From Punica granatum (Eukaryota > Streptophyta > Magnoliopsida > Myrtales > Lythraceae): 64,000 bases of DNA. The stretch lies in contig NC_045128.1 in NCBI RefSeq assembly GCF_007655135.1, positions 35,682,811 through 35,746,810 of the forward strand, given 5' to 3'. A program made the translations under genes and the position numbers. Shown here in pieces: positions 11,667 to 24,351 of the stretch (positions are counted from its first letter, which is position 1; each line of letters opens with the position of its first letter). Under the pieces are notes generated by a model. It saw nothing but the letters and a program-made list of their open reading frames with translations, was not told the origin of the DNA and searched no databases.

Positions 11667-12932
11667 TCAGTTCCCTGATAGCCAACAATTGTATTCGTCC
11701 ATCTTTATTATGAAAGAACTGGACCTCGGGGTTCCTCCACCACCATATGCCTGGGAGTGAATAGAAGGAAAAGTTCGATGTGATCGTTTTAGCTACACTT
11801 TTAGCATGACAGAGAGGAAAATGGATTGACATTGTCAATGAGCAAACCTTAGCAACTTCGGATGTATCAGTCGTATCATCAATGCTCCTCAAGCACATCT
11901 TGAGATTATTCCGCAGCATGTATATTACTGCTCCTATAGGCCTAAGGAGAAAAATCCCCTCAAAAAAAAAAAAAAAAAAAAAAGAGAACAAGGTACACAA
12001 TATTTCGTGTCATGCTCACAATGCAGCAGCTCTTTTGCTGCTTCTTTTGCATTTTACATTTTTGTTTTTTGAGTTAATGTACTATGGTGGATTAAGTACA
12101 TCTAGTGCCAATCACCAAAGAACTTGAGCCAAAAAGAAACATGAAGGGCAACGTAGCATCACGAAAAGATCTGATTATTGCAGAAAACAGAAAAACCATC
12201 AACAACCTTAAACCTGATGCAGCACTTTTTAGGCTGAGCTGCTTCCCGATTTCATCACTCAAGTCGGAACTGCCATCTGCCCTCACTCCCTAATCAAGAG
12301 AAAAAGGTACCATTGCAGTGGGGGAAGAAAAGGGGAGAAAGTTACATGATTAATGTTCCAGTTCAAAGGAAGGAAGTCGTTGCATACTATGTAACTAAAT
12401 TAAAGGAACCAAGAGTTAAGATGGGAGATTGGCAAAGGATGTTAAGAAAATTGCAGATCTAAGGAATATTCTGAAAGGAGTATAGCTGTTTACATATTTA
12501 CCAGGCATTCCCCATAAAGTCCTCTGCCCAATCTAATCTTAAATACTTTATCAAGAAATTTAGCCGCAGCATTCTTCCTAGATGATATATAAGAACTTCC
12601 TTTTGCAATCAAATCCGAAAAACTGATTTCCAGTAACTGCAACAAAGCAAGTTGGGTCAATAAAGAGACATCAATGGCGAAAGGAACTGACATAAGCAAT
12701 CAAATGTCAACATCCAGACCTGTTCGTGCATGTAAGGATTAGTGACGCAGTTCAACTTTGAACGCCATTCACTTAATCCAATATTAAAGGCCCTGATATC
12801 TGGTAAGCTCCAATGACGAAGATCTCCATCCTCGATGTACTTAAGTACTGTCTCCACACGGGCTCGGCCCTTCGGTTCAGAGAGACTTGCTACAGCCCCA
12901 TCCTTCATATACAGTGATGCTTGTTGACATTT
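11667..12932 (-). pseudogene. Truncated DHH/DHHA1-type phosphoesterase-like gene (exons 4-8 only)
   Basis: Minus-strand exons 12932-12720, 12636-12502, 12289-12207, 11941-11848 and 11750-11667 match exons 4-8 of the complete gene at 27195-25008, with the same phases and no stop or frameshift. The duplication breakpoint lies 27 bp upstream of exon 4, so exons 1-3 (start codon, N-terminal domain, DHRK motif) are missing. The sequence upstream of the breakpoint is unrelated AT-rich DNA with no substitute first exon that I can see. The remaining protein part (KDGAVASL.. to ..EYNCWLSGN) would lack the likely catalytic half. It is probably a recent duplicated pseudogene, though transcription from a captured promoter is possible. 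Confidence 0.8.
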
Positions 12933-12959
12933 CTATTCATTCTTTAAGAGAAATAAAAT

Positions 12960-14902
12960 GTTTGTATTATTTAGAGTGTAGATGTGTTGATACAATTATA
13001 TCTATCTATCTATCTATACATTAGGCTAAACTAGAATTCCAAAATGGAATTCTTGAGGAGACTAGATATTATTCTTTACTCTCACAAGTGTTTTTGTTTT
13101 CTTCTTCATTTTTTATTAAAAATGGGGATTAGGTTGGGGGTTTAACAATTTAATATTTCAAATGAAAAGTAGGTAATAGAGTTCAATTTGACACCTATTT
13201 ATTTAGTTCTTTTAAAATTATTTTTTGGTATAATTTTTTCAAATAATTTTTTTTTTGGTATTCTTGGCCAACAAAAAGAATTTCGCTTTCAACATTAAAT
13301 TTATTTATGTTTAATATTTTAGAAATCCAACCGTGCGATTACTACGCTCATGAGATATTAAAAATTAATTCAATAGTCAATTTCTTTTGTTACTACGTAT
13401 AGTTTATCTAAATTAGGAAATTTGAAACAATAATTCATACAACATTTTCTAAAAATTGTCCTATTGCCTAACATATTAGTTGCTCTATAAGCTTTGTTAA
13501 TTTTTATTTTACGCTTGATTTTTTTACTGTTGCTTTAGGCTTAATTTAGTCATATATAACCTAAAATTATATATCATGGCCTAATTATTTTTATGATTAT
13601 TGAACCATAATATCCTATATAATAAACAAAATCAATTTCTGCTGCGAAGCGTAGGGTCCAACACTAGTAAATATGTAATGATAAGGAAACATATTCCTCT
13701 TAAAGAATCTACTATCTTAATCAATATCTTTTATGATATATAGACATGTACCCTAGTACCTAACTATTTGAAATTTTTTTTTTCTTTTTTCTTTAAATTG
13801 TAAGAGAAAAAGAGAAATGAGTTTTAGAATATTTTATTGTAAAATTTCTATGGGTTACACATGACCAAAGAAGAGTTTCCCTCATAACTCTCCTTTAGTT
13901 TAATGTATAGAGGAAATATATATATAATATTTGGTCAGTTGATTTGGGTGTACTATACACCATTTCATGTGTTTGGAACAAAATGCCCTTTTGCATATTT
14001 TATAGGAAATTTATCTTTACCAATATATAGGAATATTTGGCCCAAAGTCGACTGTGATATATGCATGAGAAGAAGACCCAACGTTCCAAGGCACCTTATT
14101 CAAGGAGAAAGAAAGAAAGAAAACGTTTGGTTAATTGGTATATCAAAATCAAATTTCAAAACCGAAAAGAGAAGGGGAGCTTTTCCATTCCATGAGCATG
14201 AGAGGTCGGGCAGCACGATAGGTTTTTTAGGGGGTGGAACGTGGAACCAACAGTCCATAGGAGCTGGAGGACCAGCATTACACAGGGACCCCGACCGGAT
14301 AAACCCGGAAAGAGACTTGCCAAAGAGGGAGCTTACGTCTCAACCAACCCCACCTTCCAAGGCTGAAAATTATGGAATTGACTTGTCATTATCATATGAA
14401 CTTCTGCGAAAGAGAAAATCCCAAGGCCCGATTTATCAGGCAGTCCAAAAAAATTGGCCGGAAAAAAGAAATTGCGGGGAAGTCAAAAAGGGAATTGAGG
14501 TCCGGTGGGCTTATTTTGTGCTTAAAGGAAGGTTTCGGTTTTCATCGTATTTTTCAAAATTTTTGGGGGCTCTTCTCTTGAAGTTAAGCAAAATGGATCA
14601 GACATTGGGCTAGTCCATATATAAGGAGAAAATACGATACCGTGAACTGAAGAAGCTTCCATCAACTCATCCAGCCGACATAACTAAGGATGACGGTGAT
14701 ATTGCTCGGTCCTGAAGGTCCTCATACCATCCTCCGATTTCCATCCTTTATTGTCTAGTAAGGATGATCAAGTTAAACTTGCAGGGATGTGCATATGGCA
14801 GTCACTTTTCAAATATTATAGTAGACTAATTCATTGCCTTTGACATAATGAAATAGCTACATGCATGGTAAGCATATAAAATTTACGACCTCGGTTTCGG
14901 CA
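12960..14902. other. Spacer between duplicated blocks, no supported gene
   Basis: AT-rich DNA without a recognisable gene. It holds a short TCTA run near 13001-13015 and one open frame of 236 codons (plus strand 13903-14613). That frame has no known domain, is Lys/Arg-rich and looks like translated non-coding sequence. Confidence 0.5.
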
Positions 14903-15180
14903 GATATATGGGCGGTCAAGACAGGGCTGAAGATGGCATGGGAGCTAGGGATGGGGAAACTCGTCCTACAAGCTCACTCCGAAGTGGTGATCCACATCCA
15001 CCGATCAAATTAGGGATGGCTGGGCTGCAGTCGTCAGAGATATACAAGCTCTGTTTGATCGGGATTTGTCAGTAGCAATGGAACATTTTGTTGAGAAGGA
15101 AACACGTGCGTAGCGATTGATTTGGCAAATTTTGCTCTTAACGCCTCCTATTGATGTTCATGGGATGAGCGTCTACCCTC
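14903..15180 (+). mobile_element. LINE remnant, RNase H-like (RVT_3) region
   Basis: The plus strand from 14903 reads DIWAVKTGLKMAWELG and then KLVLQAHSEVVIHIH, the characteristic AVK.GL..AWELG..K..L..DS pattern of the RNase H domain at the C-terminus of plant L1-type LINEs, with DS changed to HS. Further on, FVEKETRA stops and the frame shifts. It is a decayed fossil, and no reverse transcriptase part is found next to it. Confidence 0.6.
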
Positions 15181-15561
15181 CTAGCCTTGATCTTTCGCTC
15201 TTCGGAGATATTTCAGGACTGACCAAACCTTGCTGCTGTCTCGTTCCCCAGTATTGGCACTGGAAGAGCTGACAAGTGATGGCTCGCTCTTCTGCGTAGC
15301 ATCATGACCCGAGATGGTGGTTCCCATCTCACGGTTGATGATCGATCTATTTTCATATTAAAACAGTTATAGGTAGGTTTATAGTCAAGCTCAAGATTAG
15401 CAAGGCAACGCCTTCATTGTCAATGACTTAATTGGCGGGCGTGAATCTGGCAGGCAAACAATAGATCCTCGGAATTGAAATTTTGGGTTTGCACATTGAT
15501 AGCGATCAGACGCAAAATTAGAAAACGGGCACATGAGAGGAGAAAAGTCTTATATACAACG

Positions 15562-15734
15562 ACCAATGAAAGTATTAGTTGAATGGTAAGCAGCTCACCC
15601 CGGTAAGGAGGAGAATACAAGTTCGAACCCCGGAAAACGCACTTGTTGGGAGGGAGAATAATTTTTAATACTCGATCTCCCGACTGAATTAGTCAGATCT
15701 CATTAAGCTCTGGATACTAAGGTACACACAAAAA
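15562..15734 (+). mobile_element. tRNA-derived SINE with 19-bp target duplication
   Basis: A tRNA-like head contains an A-box-like TGGTAAGCAGCTCA and a B box GTTCGAACCCC (near 15613-15623). The tail ends in an A-run. It is flanked by near-identical direct repeats AAAAGTCTTATATACAACG (15543-15561) and AAAAGTCTTATATATAACG (15735-15753), one mismatch. Head, A-rich tail and target duplication together define a SINE of about 173 bp. It is not a functional tRNA gene: no cloverleaf can be drawn over the whole head. Confidence 0.75.
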
Positions 15735-16255
15735 AAAAGTCTTATATATAACGGTTAAATTATGTGGTAATATCACAAATTTCTCTTAATAATATCACAA
15801 AAGATTATTATTGATATTTTTTTTTGTGTAGTGATATAATGTCAGGTCATGTACCTAACGTGCAACATCTTTCCACTCAGAGACTTTTTTTTTACAGGAA
15901 TTGGTGAATGAAAGAATCTTACATAGTATTATGTTGACAATGACGGGAGCGCCGAGCTTCTATGGAATCTTATCATCAATGAGCTAGCTGGAATAATTTA
16001 CAGAGATTCTATCTAATTATATTATAATAGAGGAAATAAAAGCGTACTCCAATAAATAAATTATTAGATACAGACTCGTATAGAATTTATTAGTTAAGTT
16101 TTTATAATATAGATTTGATTATATAAGTAATAAGAACAAATGAGTAAGACCTCATTTCATGCTCCTTATTTTTTGTTAACATGAAACTTTGAAATAAATT
16201 ATATTGAAATAAAATTTTGAGGGGAAGAAAAGAGAGGAGATATTTGTTTGGGCAG

Positions 16256-16258
<3 letters not shown>

Positions 16259-16321
<63 letters not shown>
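16259..16321. repeat. (GA)n microsatellite
   Basis: An uninterrupted GA dinucleotide run of about 63 bp in the spacer left of block B. Its minus-strand reading gives a meaningless Leu-Ser repeat frame. Confidence 0.97.
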
Positions 16322-16325
<4 letters not shown>

Positions 16326-16738
16326 AGAGTGAAAACTGAAAAGGAAAACAGGAAAAAAAAATATAATTGGTAGTTATTTGTGGCGTTATACAATTATAAT
16401 GTCTTAATTTAAATTTTTTTTATCACTTTAGTATCTCGAAATCCAATATGTTACTGGTTAATTCAGTCGAATCTGTCAGCACCTTAAGAGGTAAATATCT
16501 CGTAACGTGGATATTTTCATTCGCAAAATTTGAATTCAAGACCTTATTTGAGGAAAATAAGTATCGAATCGCTTGAACCGACTTATATTGGTATTCACTA
16601 AAATTATTTTTCTATTACAAGAAAGAATGTGAGCAAGTGTTAAACCGCTTGAACCAATTCATGTTGGTATTCACAATTTTCTTTCGATTATAAGGAATGT
16701 CATTGTGCCTAGTACAATAAAATAATAAATATTGTGTC

Positions 16739-17192
16739 TAGCTCTCTCTCCAACCCCGAGCCATGGTTCGACGAACCCAGGACTCGCGAGCCCCGTGGGC
16801 TCAGAGCCCTGGGTGTGGCATGGGGATCGAGCTGCGCAGAGGGCTCAAACCTTCCTGGAGGCACCCCCGAGCTAGATCTTGCTCGGCCAGGTTGTATCTG
16901 GTTTCGCGGCTCGAGGACCGGCGAGAGGGTGCCCAAATTCCGCTCAAATGGAAGTCGGGCGGCGACGATGGCGGCGGAGGTTGACAAAGGAGGTTGTGGT
17001 GAGGGGCAGATTTTTAAAAAAATTGATAAATCGGTGAGGGTATGTTGGTAATTTGAACGCTATTACCTATGAGGAATTGTTATTACATATGGGAGATGGA
17101 AGAATGGGAATTACTTGTCTATTACGGACACAAACAAATGATGTAATTGGAATTACGCAATGTAATTGGTATTCATGCGAACCAAACGCATC
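16739..17192. mobile_element. Partial copy of the GC-rich-core transposon-like element
   Basis: Homologous to the right-hand half of the element at 2946-3868 and ending at the same CCAAACGCAT terminus. The left terminus is missing. The first 56 bp (16739-16794) match block A in inverted orientation (3367-3418), so the edge was rearranged. Confidence 0.45.
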
Positions 17193-19102
17193 ATGTTTCA
17201 CTAAAATGCCAAAAGTCCCCATCATCTTCTTTCTAAAGACTGATTTCTTCAATTTTTCGGAACGTTAAGACAAAATTTTGATTCTTTTTTAGCAGAGTCT
17301 CACGTTCGAATTTTTTAAACGAAAAAAATTCATGATTGAGCAAGAGACTTATTCATTAGTGGACCAATCCGATATGAATTTGAACATCCGTTGTAAGAAT
17401 AGACGCGTGATTGACGATATAAAAATTTTCTTAAAACAACCTAATTTTGAGAAGTCACAGCTCCCTCGGGCCATCCTTGGTCAATTGGGTTAAGGATGAT
17501 GATGCACACCAAATATTACTGATTGGATGCACCCTAGCTGCGTGCAATGACACACGAATGCAATCGGTTTCCATTACTGATGAGGCCTTAACAGGGCCCC
17601 AATTAGATGAAACTTGTTTTTTTTTTTTTGCACGAATCATGGTATTCTCGAGATTTAATTGAGCTGGGTCGGCCTACTAAATTGTAAAGCTCTCACAGCG
17701 TGAATTTTTTTAATTGACAAAACTCGAGATCTTATTTAAGGGGAATGAGCGTCGGACCATTTGAACGAACCCGCGTTGGTAAACTTGAGTTTTATTTTAT
17801 TCTTTCGAGTACATGTTTATAATTAATATGCAGAAAATTTTTATTAAGTAATTTATCTTTCTTCTTTCAGTTATATCCTTAACAAAAATAGAATTAATTA
17901 ATTGCCATTATATTAAATAAGATTGGCAGTTTTGGTTTTTTTATAATTACAAATTTCTCAACTCCATCCTTTATTTTCGCTCACCCCTACCATTCTCCCC
18001 CTTTCTCTCTCTTTCATCAATTCTTCATTTTCTCCTTTCTCTTTCCATCTAATAATTTCTTTCTTTCTTTCTTTCTATCGATAGACTTTTATTAATTAAA
18101 TTTTAGCTTATAAAAAATCCCTTTTTGTCTCTGTAAAATTTTGTATAAATTCGAAAATTACTAAAAAATAATTATAGTATTCTTTGGAGTTTTCAACAAA
18201 TAATAAAAACGAATTACAATAATCGAGTGGGTACAAAAACTTACGGAAGTGAATTTATTTTGCTATGTATGTATTATTATGCGCCAACGTCAAGTTTCAT
18301 GTTAGTTAAGTAAATTGATCCATGAATCTCGTACATAGCACGGTCAGCGTTTAGTATTTCCTTTACAAATAGAACCTTTTTTTATTTATAAATATCAGAA
18401 TCAAGTATATTATTGAAAATATCTTATCACAATTAATTAACCTATTAAAAATTTTCTTGTAAAAGAAGTAAATCATAGTTTTGGTAGTTTCCAAAATTTT
18501 CATGGACCTAGATATATATTGTACAATCCCTCTGAAAATTATTAGAAAGATGATATTTTCTAAACTATAAATATTTTGTTAGAATTGTATACTAGAACCG
18601 TTATCGATATAATTTATCATTCACGTCTCTATCTAATATGTTTTTATATAATTTTAATTTTTCTTTTCATTCTCGAAAGACGATTTCTCGCATGCAATGC
18701 ATGTGTATCTTTGTTAGTATAAAAAAAAAAAAGCCGTATCTGCCCCCAAGCTGAATCGAATTAATCCGTAGTCTCCGGGTTATGCACGGTTTTATTCATG
18801 AATCGTCATATTTGCATCCTCTACTCATTTACAGCACTGAATCTACGAATCGTGCTTCCCGCGAGAAGATATTACGTACGTGATTCCAATTTCCAAACCA
18901 GTCACAGCGCAAAAGAAACAGCTAAACAATTACCTAAAATCATTATCGACCAGCTAATGAGATATTATCAGCAACCAAATTTCACAAAGATTCGAATTGG
19001 ACTACATTAACACATACCATTTATATGTACTGAACAATTTCAATCTAAATTTGGAAAAGAAGAACGAATGACCCTTAATTACTTAACACTTCTTCATCAT
19101 CA

Positions 19103-19110
19103 TATAAAAA
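19103..19110 (+). promoter_or_regulatory. TATA box of OPT copy 3
   Basis: TATAAAAA lies 71 bp before the ATG, in the same context as in copy 2 (CATCATCATATAAAAA). Motif and conservation only. Confidence 0.5.
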
Positions 19111-19173
19111 CGGATCAAAACCCCACAGAATCTCTAGCAAGCGCAGACCTTCATTTCTCTGGTTTGCTTCACA

Positions 19174-22100
19174 ATGGGATCTTTTGGCCTCCAAGCTACA
19201 AAGATCCCTGAGCCTGAAATACTCGAGAACCCAACCGCAGACGATGAGGAGGTCTCGCCGATCGAGCAGGTCAGGCTCGTTGTCCTCAACACCGACGATC
19301 CTACTCTGCCGGTATGGACTTTCCGGATGTGGTTCCTGGGGCTGCTCTCGTGCTGCCTCCTCTCATTCCTCAACCAGTTCTTTGCGTACCGGACCCAGTC
19401 CCTCGTGATCACCCAGATCACAGTCCAGGTGTCGACCCTTCCCATCGGACGGTTCATGGCAGCAGTCCTCCCCACCACCAATTTCCGGCTCCCCGGGTTT
19501 GGAGACGGGGGAGAATTCTCGCTCAACCCCGGTCCATTCAACATGAAGGAGCATGTCCTCATCTCGATCTTTGCTAATGCTGGGGCTGCGTTCGGGTCTG
19601 GGTCGGCTTATGCGGTCAGTATCGTGAATATCATCAAAGCTTTCTACGGCAGGAGCATCTCCTTCGCTGCTGGCTGGCTTCTTATAATAACTACTCAGGT
19701 AAGTTGATTTTTACGTTAAATGATGATTTATTTCGTAAATGTTTATTTTTTACACAAGAAAAAAAAATTATATCATCCAAGGAGAGGGGAAAATTCACAA
19801 TTTTTGTTACTGAAGCATTTCTTAAAAATAGATTTAAAATAAATTAATTAATCTCACGATCCACGTGAATACCCTGTAAGCTCACAGACTAATTTAATAG
19901 GGAGTATTCTCCTGCATGGCCTAATAAATAAACTATTACCAGTATGTAAAATAATAAACATAAGTGTATTGTACTTTCAATGCACAAATAATAAACAATG
20001 AATATAATTCTTATAGGCATATAAAATCTGATATTAATATATATCTCATCCGTAAATATATATATATATATATATGTATGTATGATGAATATTCCTCTGA
20101 ATGTGGGAAGACCTCCCTTCCTCTATATGTCATTATATAGGCTGTCCTGAAAATATTATACGAGAGTAGTCGATCTCAAATTACACTGCCGTACGTCCTA
20201 TTTCTATAAATTACGGAAAATATTCTACGTTTCATCATTGTATATAGTGTACATCAATGGATTACCGATCACAATCGTATGAGGCACTATTTAATAATAG
20301 ATTAAATCAAAATATCCTGTAAATTGTGATAGCGTATATTTTTTGTTGGAAAGCTCTATTTTAATAGTAACTATATATATGTCGAATTTAGGGAAAATAA
20401 CTTATTTTAACCCAATGTCAGGAGATATTTTCAATTTTTAGCCAATCATTTAAAATTTTTTTGGGGCAGCCTAATGTTTCACTTTATTTTAAATCTAGCC
20501 CACTGTTAATTTTCCGTCTAAATTTGATGGAAAATTGACAGTGGGCTAGATTTGAGATAGAAGAGAAAAGTTAGTCTGCCTCAACTTTTTAAACGATAAA
20601 CTAAAATTGAAAATGCTTACAGACGGTGGACTGCATGAGATTATCTTCCGTTGAATTTATATCTATAAAAATTCTTTAAAATCTATAAAATATATGATAC
20701 TTACGTGGCGATATTGAGACTTTCAATTTTGATAACATTGCAGAATGCGATGCTGAATCGAGAATTTATTAAATTATATATATAAATATATAGGTTACTA
20801 GACATATATATGGTGACTGATTATCGATCGATAAGTTAAAAATGGTTGAACCGTTGCAGGTATTGGGGTACGGATGGGCAGGGCTACTTAGGAAGTACGT
20901 TGTGGAGCCGGCACACATGTGGTGGCCCAGCACCCTTGTTCAGGTCTCCTTGTTCCGGTACCATGTCTTTCTCCCTTTCCATGCGTATCCACTAATCAAA
21001 TGTTCGATTTGCTGATTACGCTCTTTACATGTGCCCGTGTGATTCGCTATCTTCGGAGCAAAACCACTCGGGGTTGCACCCGATGGTAGCTAGTCTGAAC
21101 ATATTTTATGTTACGATTCCTTTTAGAATATGCATGAAACATAATCTTATACTCGACAGTGATTAGGCAATAACATTTATAAAACAAGTAAGACGAGAAG
21201 TAGGAAAAAAGTAAGGAGAAACTTCATATGGGTATCTATATAAAGGGAGATTTATAAATTATTGTTCATTTTGTCTTCTTCATATATCCATTTTTTAAGG
21301 TATTTTCAACTGATTAAAACTAAAACAAGTTAAGTGTAATTACCGAACAAAAATATGTTTAGCTTTGTCCTTTTCGTTTCAATTATTTAGTCTCACCAGA
21401 ACGACAGCTAGTGCTACGTACTGGTTTGCCTAAGAATCGTTGGAGAAGAATTAGAAGCCTAATGAAAAGATTCGAGAATCTCCTATCTACCAATGGGACA
21501 ATTAAAGACAAAATGAATCTTTCTCGAAAGTGTAAGCTTAAACTAAGCAATTATTTTAATCTTAAGTCAAAATCATATTTGATTTAAATGCAAAGATAAT
21601 GGCAAAAAAAAAAATTTAAATGCAGAGACATATTAAGATAAACCTCGTCATTAGTGTCATTATATTGTACACAGAAAACTAACAAAATTTCACAGTCGCA
21701 AGTATGGGCTTGAAACGTTAGTCGAAGCTTTGAAGTCAAGCAACACAACCGTTCCAGTTTCCCAAAACCAACATTTCATTGTTGAACTTCTGGTCCCTGT
21801 CTTCTCATCTTTCATAATTCTGCCCCCCTAATGAGAAAAAATCAAATTGCATCAACGCCCACGAACGTCTCACCCAAATTACTGTATTGTAATTGTCATT
21901 CTTGGACTGCCGGATTGCAAGCATGAGTGTGTATAAAACGTCATTTACGAGTGACTATGGAACGTTGAGACGTGTGTAGAATATAGGAATTATATTCATT
22001 TGCCTCTGAGTAATTACTTGATCCGAACCGAATTGATCATGTTTGCAGAGCACTACATGAGAAAGATGACGAGGCAAAAATATCGCGAGCAAAGTTCTTC

Positions 22101-24218
22101 GTGATTGCCCTATCATGCAGCTTCTTATGGTATATTGTCCCGGGCTACCTCTTCACGACGCTCACAAGCATCTCATGGGTCTGTTGGGTGTTCTCGAAGT
22201 CGGTCACCGCCCAGCAACTGGGTTCAGGAACGGATGGCCTCGGTGTGGGAGCCTTAACCCTGGACTGGTCTGCAGTGGCATCCTTCCTGTTCAGCCCGCT
22301 CATAAGCCCGTTCTTCGCCATACTGAATGTTTTTGTGGGGTATGCACTGCTAATCTGGGTGGTGATGCCCGCAATGTACTGGGGATTCAACCTGTATGGT
22401 GCGAACAAGTTCCCGATCTTCTCGTCGCACTTGTTCACTTCCCAAGGTCAGATCTACAACATATCGCAAATTGTGAACGATAACTTCGAGCTAGATATGC
22501 TTGCATATGAGCAGCAAGGAAGGATCCACTTGAGCATGTTCTTTGCTGTCACTTACGGCTTGGGGTTCGCCACAATTGCATCTACACTTACTCACGTAGG
22601 ATTATTCTACGGAAGGTACTTTCTCAGAACATCATTCTTCCCACTGCATAAGCAAATTTCAACATCATGCAAAACAGCTAACTGTTCCATTCAAATCAAA
22701 TGAAAGGAAAACAGTATTGGGGGGTTTGCATTATTATCAGTGAGACGAGCTAATCAGTTCTGTCGTATTTTTTCATCCCGACACCCGGCTATGATGAACA
22801 GAGAGATCTATGAGAGGTACAAGGCTTCACATGAGGGAAAGGAGGATATTCACACCCGCCTCATGAAGAGATACAAGGACATACCTTCATGGTGGTTCTA
22901 TTTGCTGCTCATTGTGACTGTTTTAGTATCTCTTGCAATGTGCATCTTCATGAAAGATCAGATCCAAATGCCGTGGTGGGGCCTCATCTTTGCTAGCGCC
23001 CTCGCGTTCGTTTTCACCCTCCCGGTCAGTATCATTACTGCCACCACGAATCAGGTAAATTCATCAACTGTACTGGAATTTCCTTTATGTTTTTTTCCTG
23101 TAAACTCCCTTCAATTCACTCATCTTCCTTTTCGTCACAGACACCGGGCCTAAACATTATTACGGAGTACGTAATGGGTATAATTTACCCAGGAAGACCG
23201 ATAGCTAATGTTTGTTTTAAAACTTATGGCTACATGAGCATGGCTCAGGCGGTTTCGTTCCTCAATGATTTCAAGCTCGGACATTACATGAAGATACCTC
23301 CACGATCTATGTTCCTAGTTCAGGTACAATAATGCAATCTAAGTGCAATCGATCTTATCTATCAGTTAGACTTCCATTCCACGTAATGATGCCCGCTCTT
23401 TATAAACAAAGCTTCTGCTAACTCAAAACTAGAAAATGTAGAATTTTTCATTTAGACAAGTAGAAAATGTAGATTTACTTGAACATAGAAACAAAACAAC
23501 TATACATGGTCCTCAATCATCAAGAGCAATGCAGATGATTCATTATTGCTGTCTTTGGAGGAATAATACTAACTTCATCTGCATATCACATGCATCGACA
23601 CAGTTCATTGGGACAGTTCTTGCGGGAACCATCAACATTGCAGTGGCGTGGCAGTTGCTGACATCTATAAATAATATATGCCAAGACCAATTCCTCCCTC
23701 CAGGCAGCCCTTGGACGTGTCCCAGCGATAGAGTCTTCTTCGATGCATCGGTGATATGGGGTTTGGTGGGGCCCAGGCGGATCTTTGGATCAGGTGGGAA
23801 TTACTCGGCGATGAACTGGTTCTTCCTGGGCGGAGCAGCAGGGCCTGTCGTTGTGTGGTTGCTCCACCGGGCGTTCCCCAAGCAAACTTGGATCCCGCTG
23901 ATCAATCTCCCAGTCTTACTGGGTGCAACGGGAAGCATGCCACCAGCAACCCCTTTGAACTACAACTCATGGGTCATAGTTGGGACGATCTTCAACTTCT
24001 TCATATTCCGGTACCAGAAGAAGTGGTGGCAGAGGTACAATTATGTCCTCTCAGCAGCTCTCGATGCTGGGGTCGCGTTCATGGGAGTGCTCATTTACTT
24101 CACACTAGGGATAACGAATACGAGTGTGGACTGGTGGGGAACACAGGGAGAGCACTGTGACTTAGCAACTTGTCCAACAGCCAAAGGCATAGTTGCTGAT
24201 GGCTGCCCGATCAACTAA
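19174..24218 (+). CDS. Oligopeptide transporter (OPT family), copy 3, complete
   Basis: Exons 19174-19698, 20860-20957, 22049-22615, 22802-23054, 23141-23323 and 23604-24218 have exactly the sizes of copy 2 and encode 746 aa. The NPG motif ([10 protein letters not shown]) and KIPPR motif are intact. Differences from copy 2 are single substitutions, for example F165 to A in the first exon (SFFAGW against SFAAGW), M to I near the start of exon 3, and WW to WQ early in exon 6. The reading frame is clean, so both copies look functional. Upstream, this copy lacks the block A MITE but has about 540 bp (18288-18828) absent from copy 2, so promoter regions beyond about 350 bp differ. Tail to tail with the complete DHH-like gene. 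Expected role is the same as copy 2: plasma or internal membrane uptake of small peptides or chelates. Confidence 0.95.
20391..20650. mobile_element. MITE in intron 1 of OPT copy 3
   Basis: The same foldback element as at 7044-7303, at the same intron position. Flanking repeats are TCGAATTTA and TTGAATTTA (8 of 9). It is inherited through the segmental duplication. Confidence 0.72.
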
Positions 24219-24351
24219 ATAGCTCGTAGCATGTAAATATATTCTGTCCTTATTCTTTCTGCATCCTGAATTCAGTTTCATCAATGTAAGTAGCTTCCTA
24301 AAGAACTGATTATGAGTACTTTCATACCATGATATGCTCCGGACCAATTCC

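Larger units (their letters stand above)
3419..12959. repeat. Segmental duplication, block A (OPT copy 2 plus truncated DHH gene)
   Basis: This block is collinear with 16802-26297, including introns, MITEs and intergenic DNA, so the two were made by one recent duplication. The right breakpoint falls after AAGAGAAATAAAAT: block A then runs into unrelated sequence at 12960, while block B continues into exons 1-3 of the DHH gene. The main differences are a 496-bp MITE present only in block A (4624-5119) and about 540 bp present only in block B (about 18288-18828). Confidence 0.9.

Noticed and set aside
15590..15640. tRNA-like sequence with B box GTTCGAACCCC
   Set aside because: It belongs to a SINE head; the acceptor and anticodon stems of a real tRNA cannot be formed.
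16199..16393. Leu-Ser repeat protein on the minus strand
   Set aside because: Translation of the (GA)n microsatellite.
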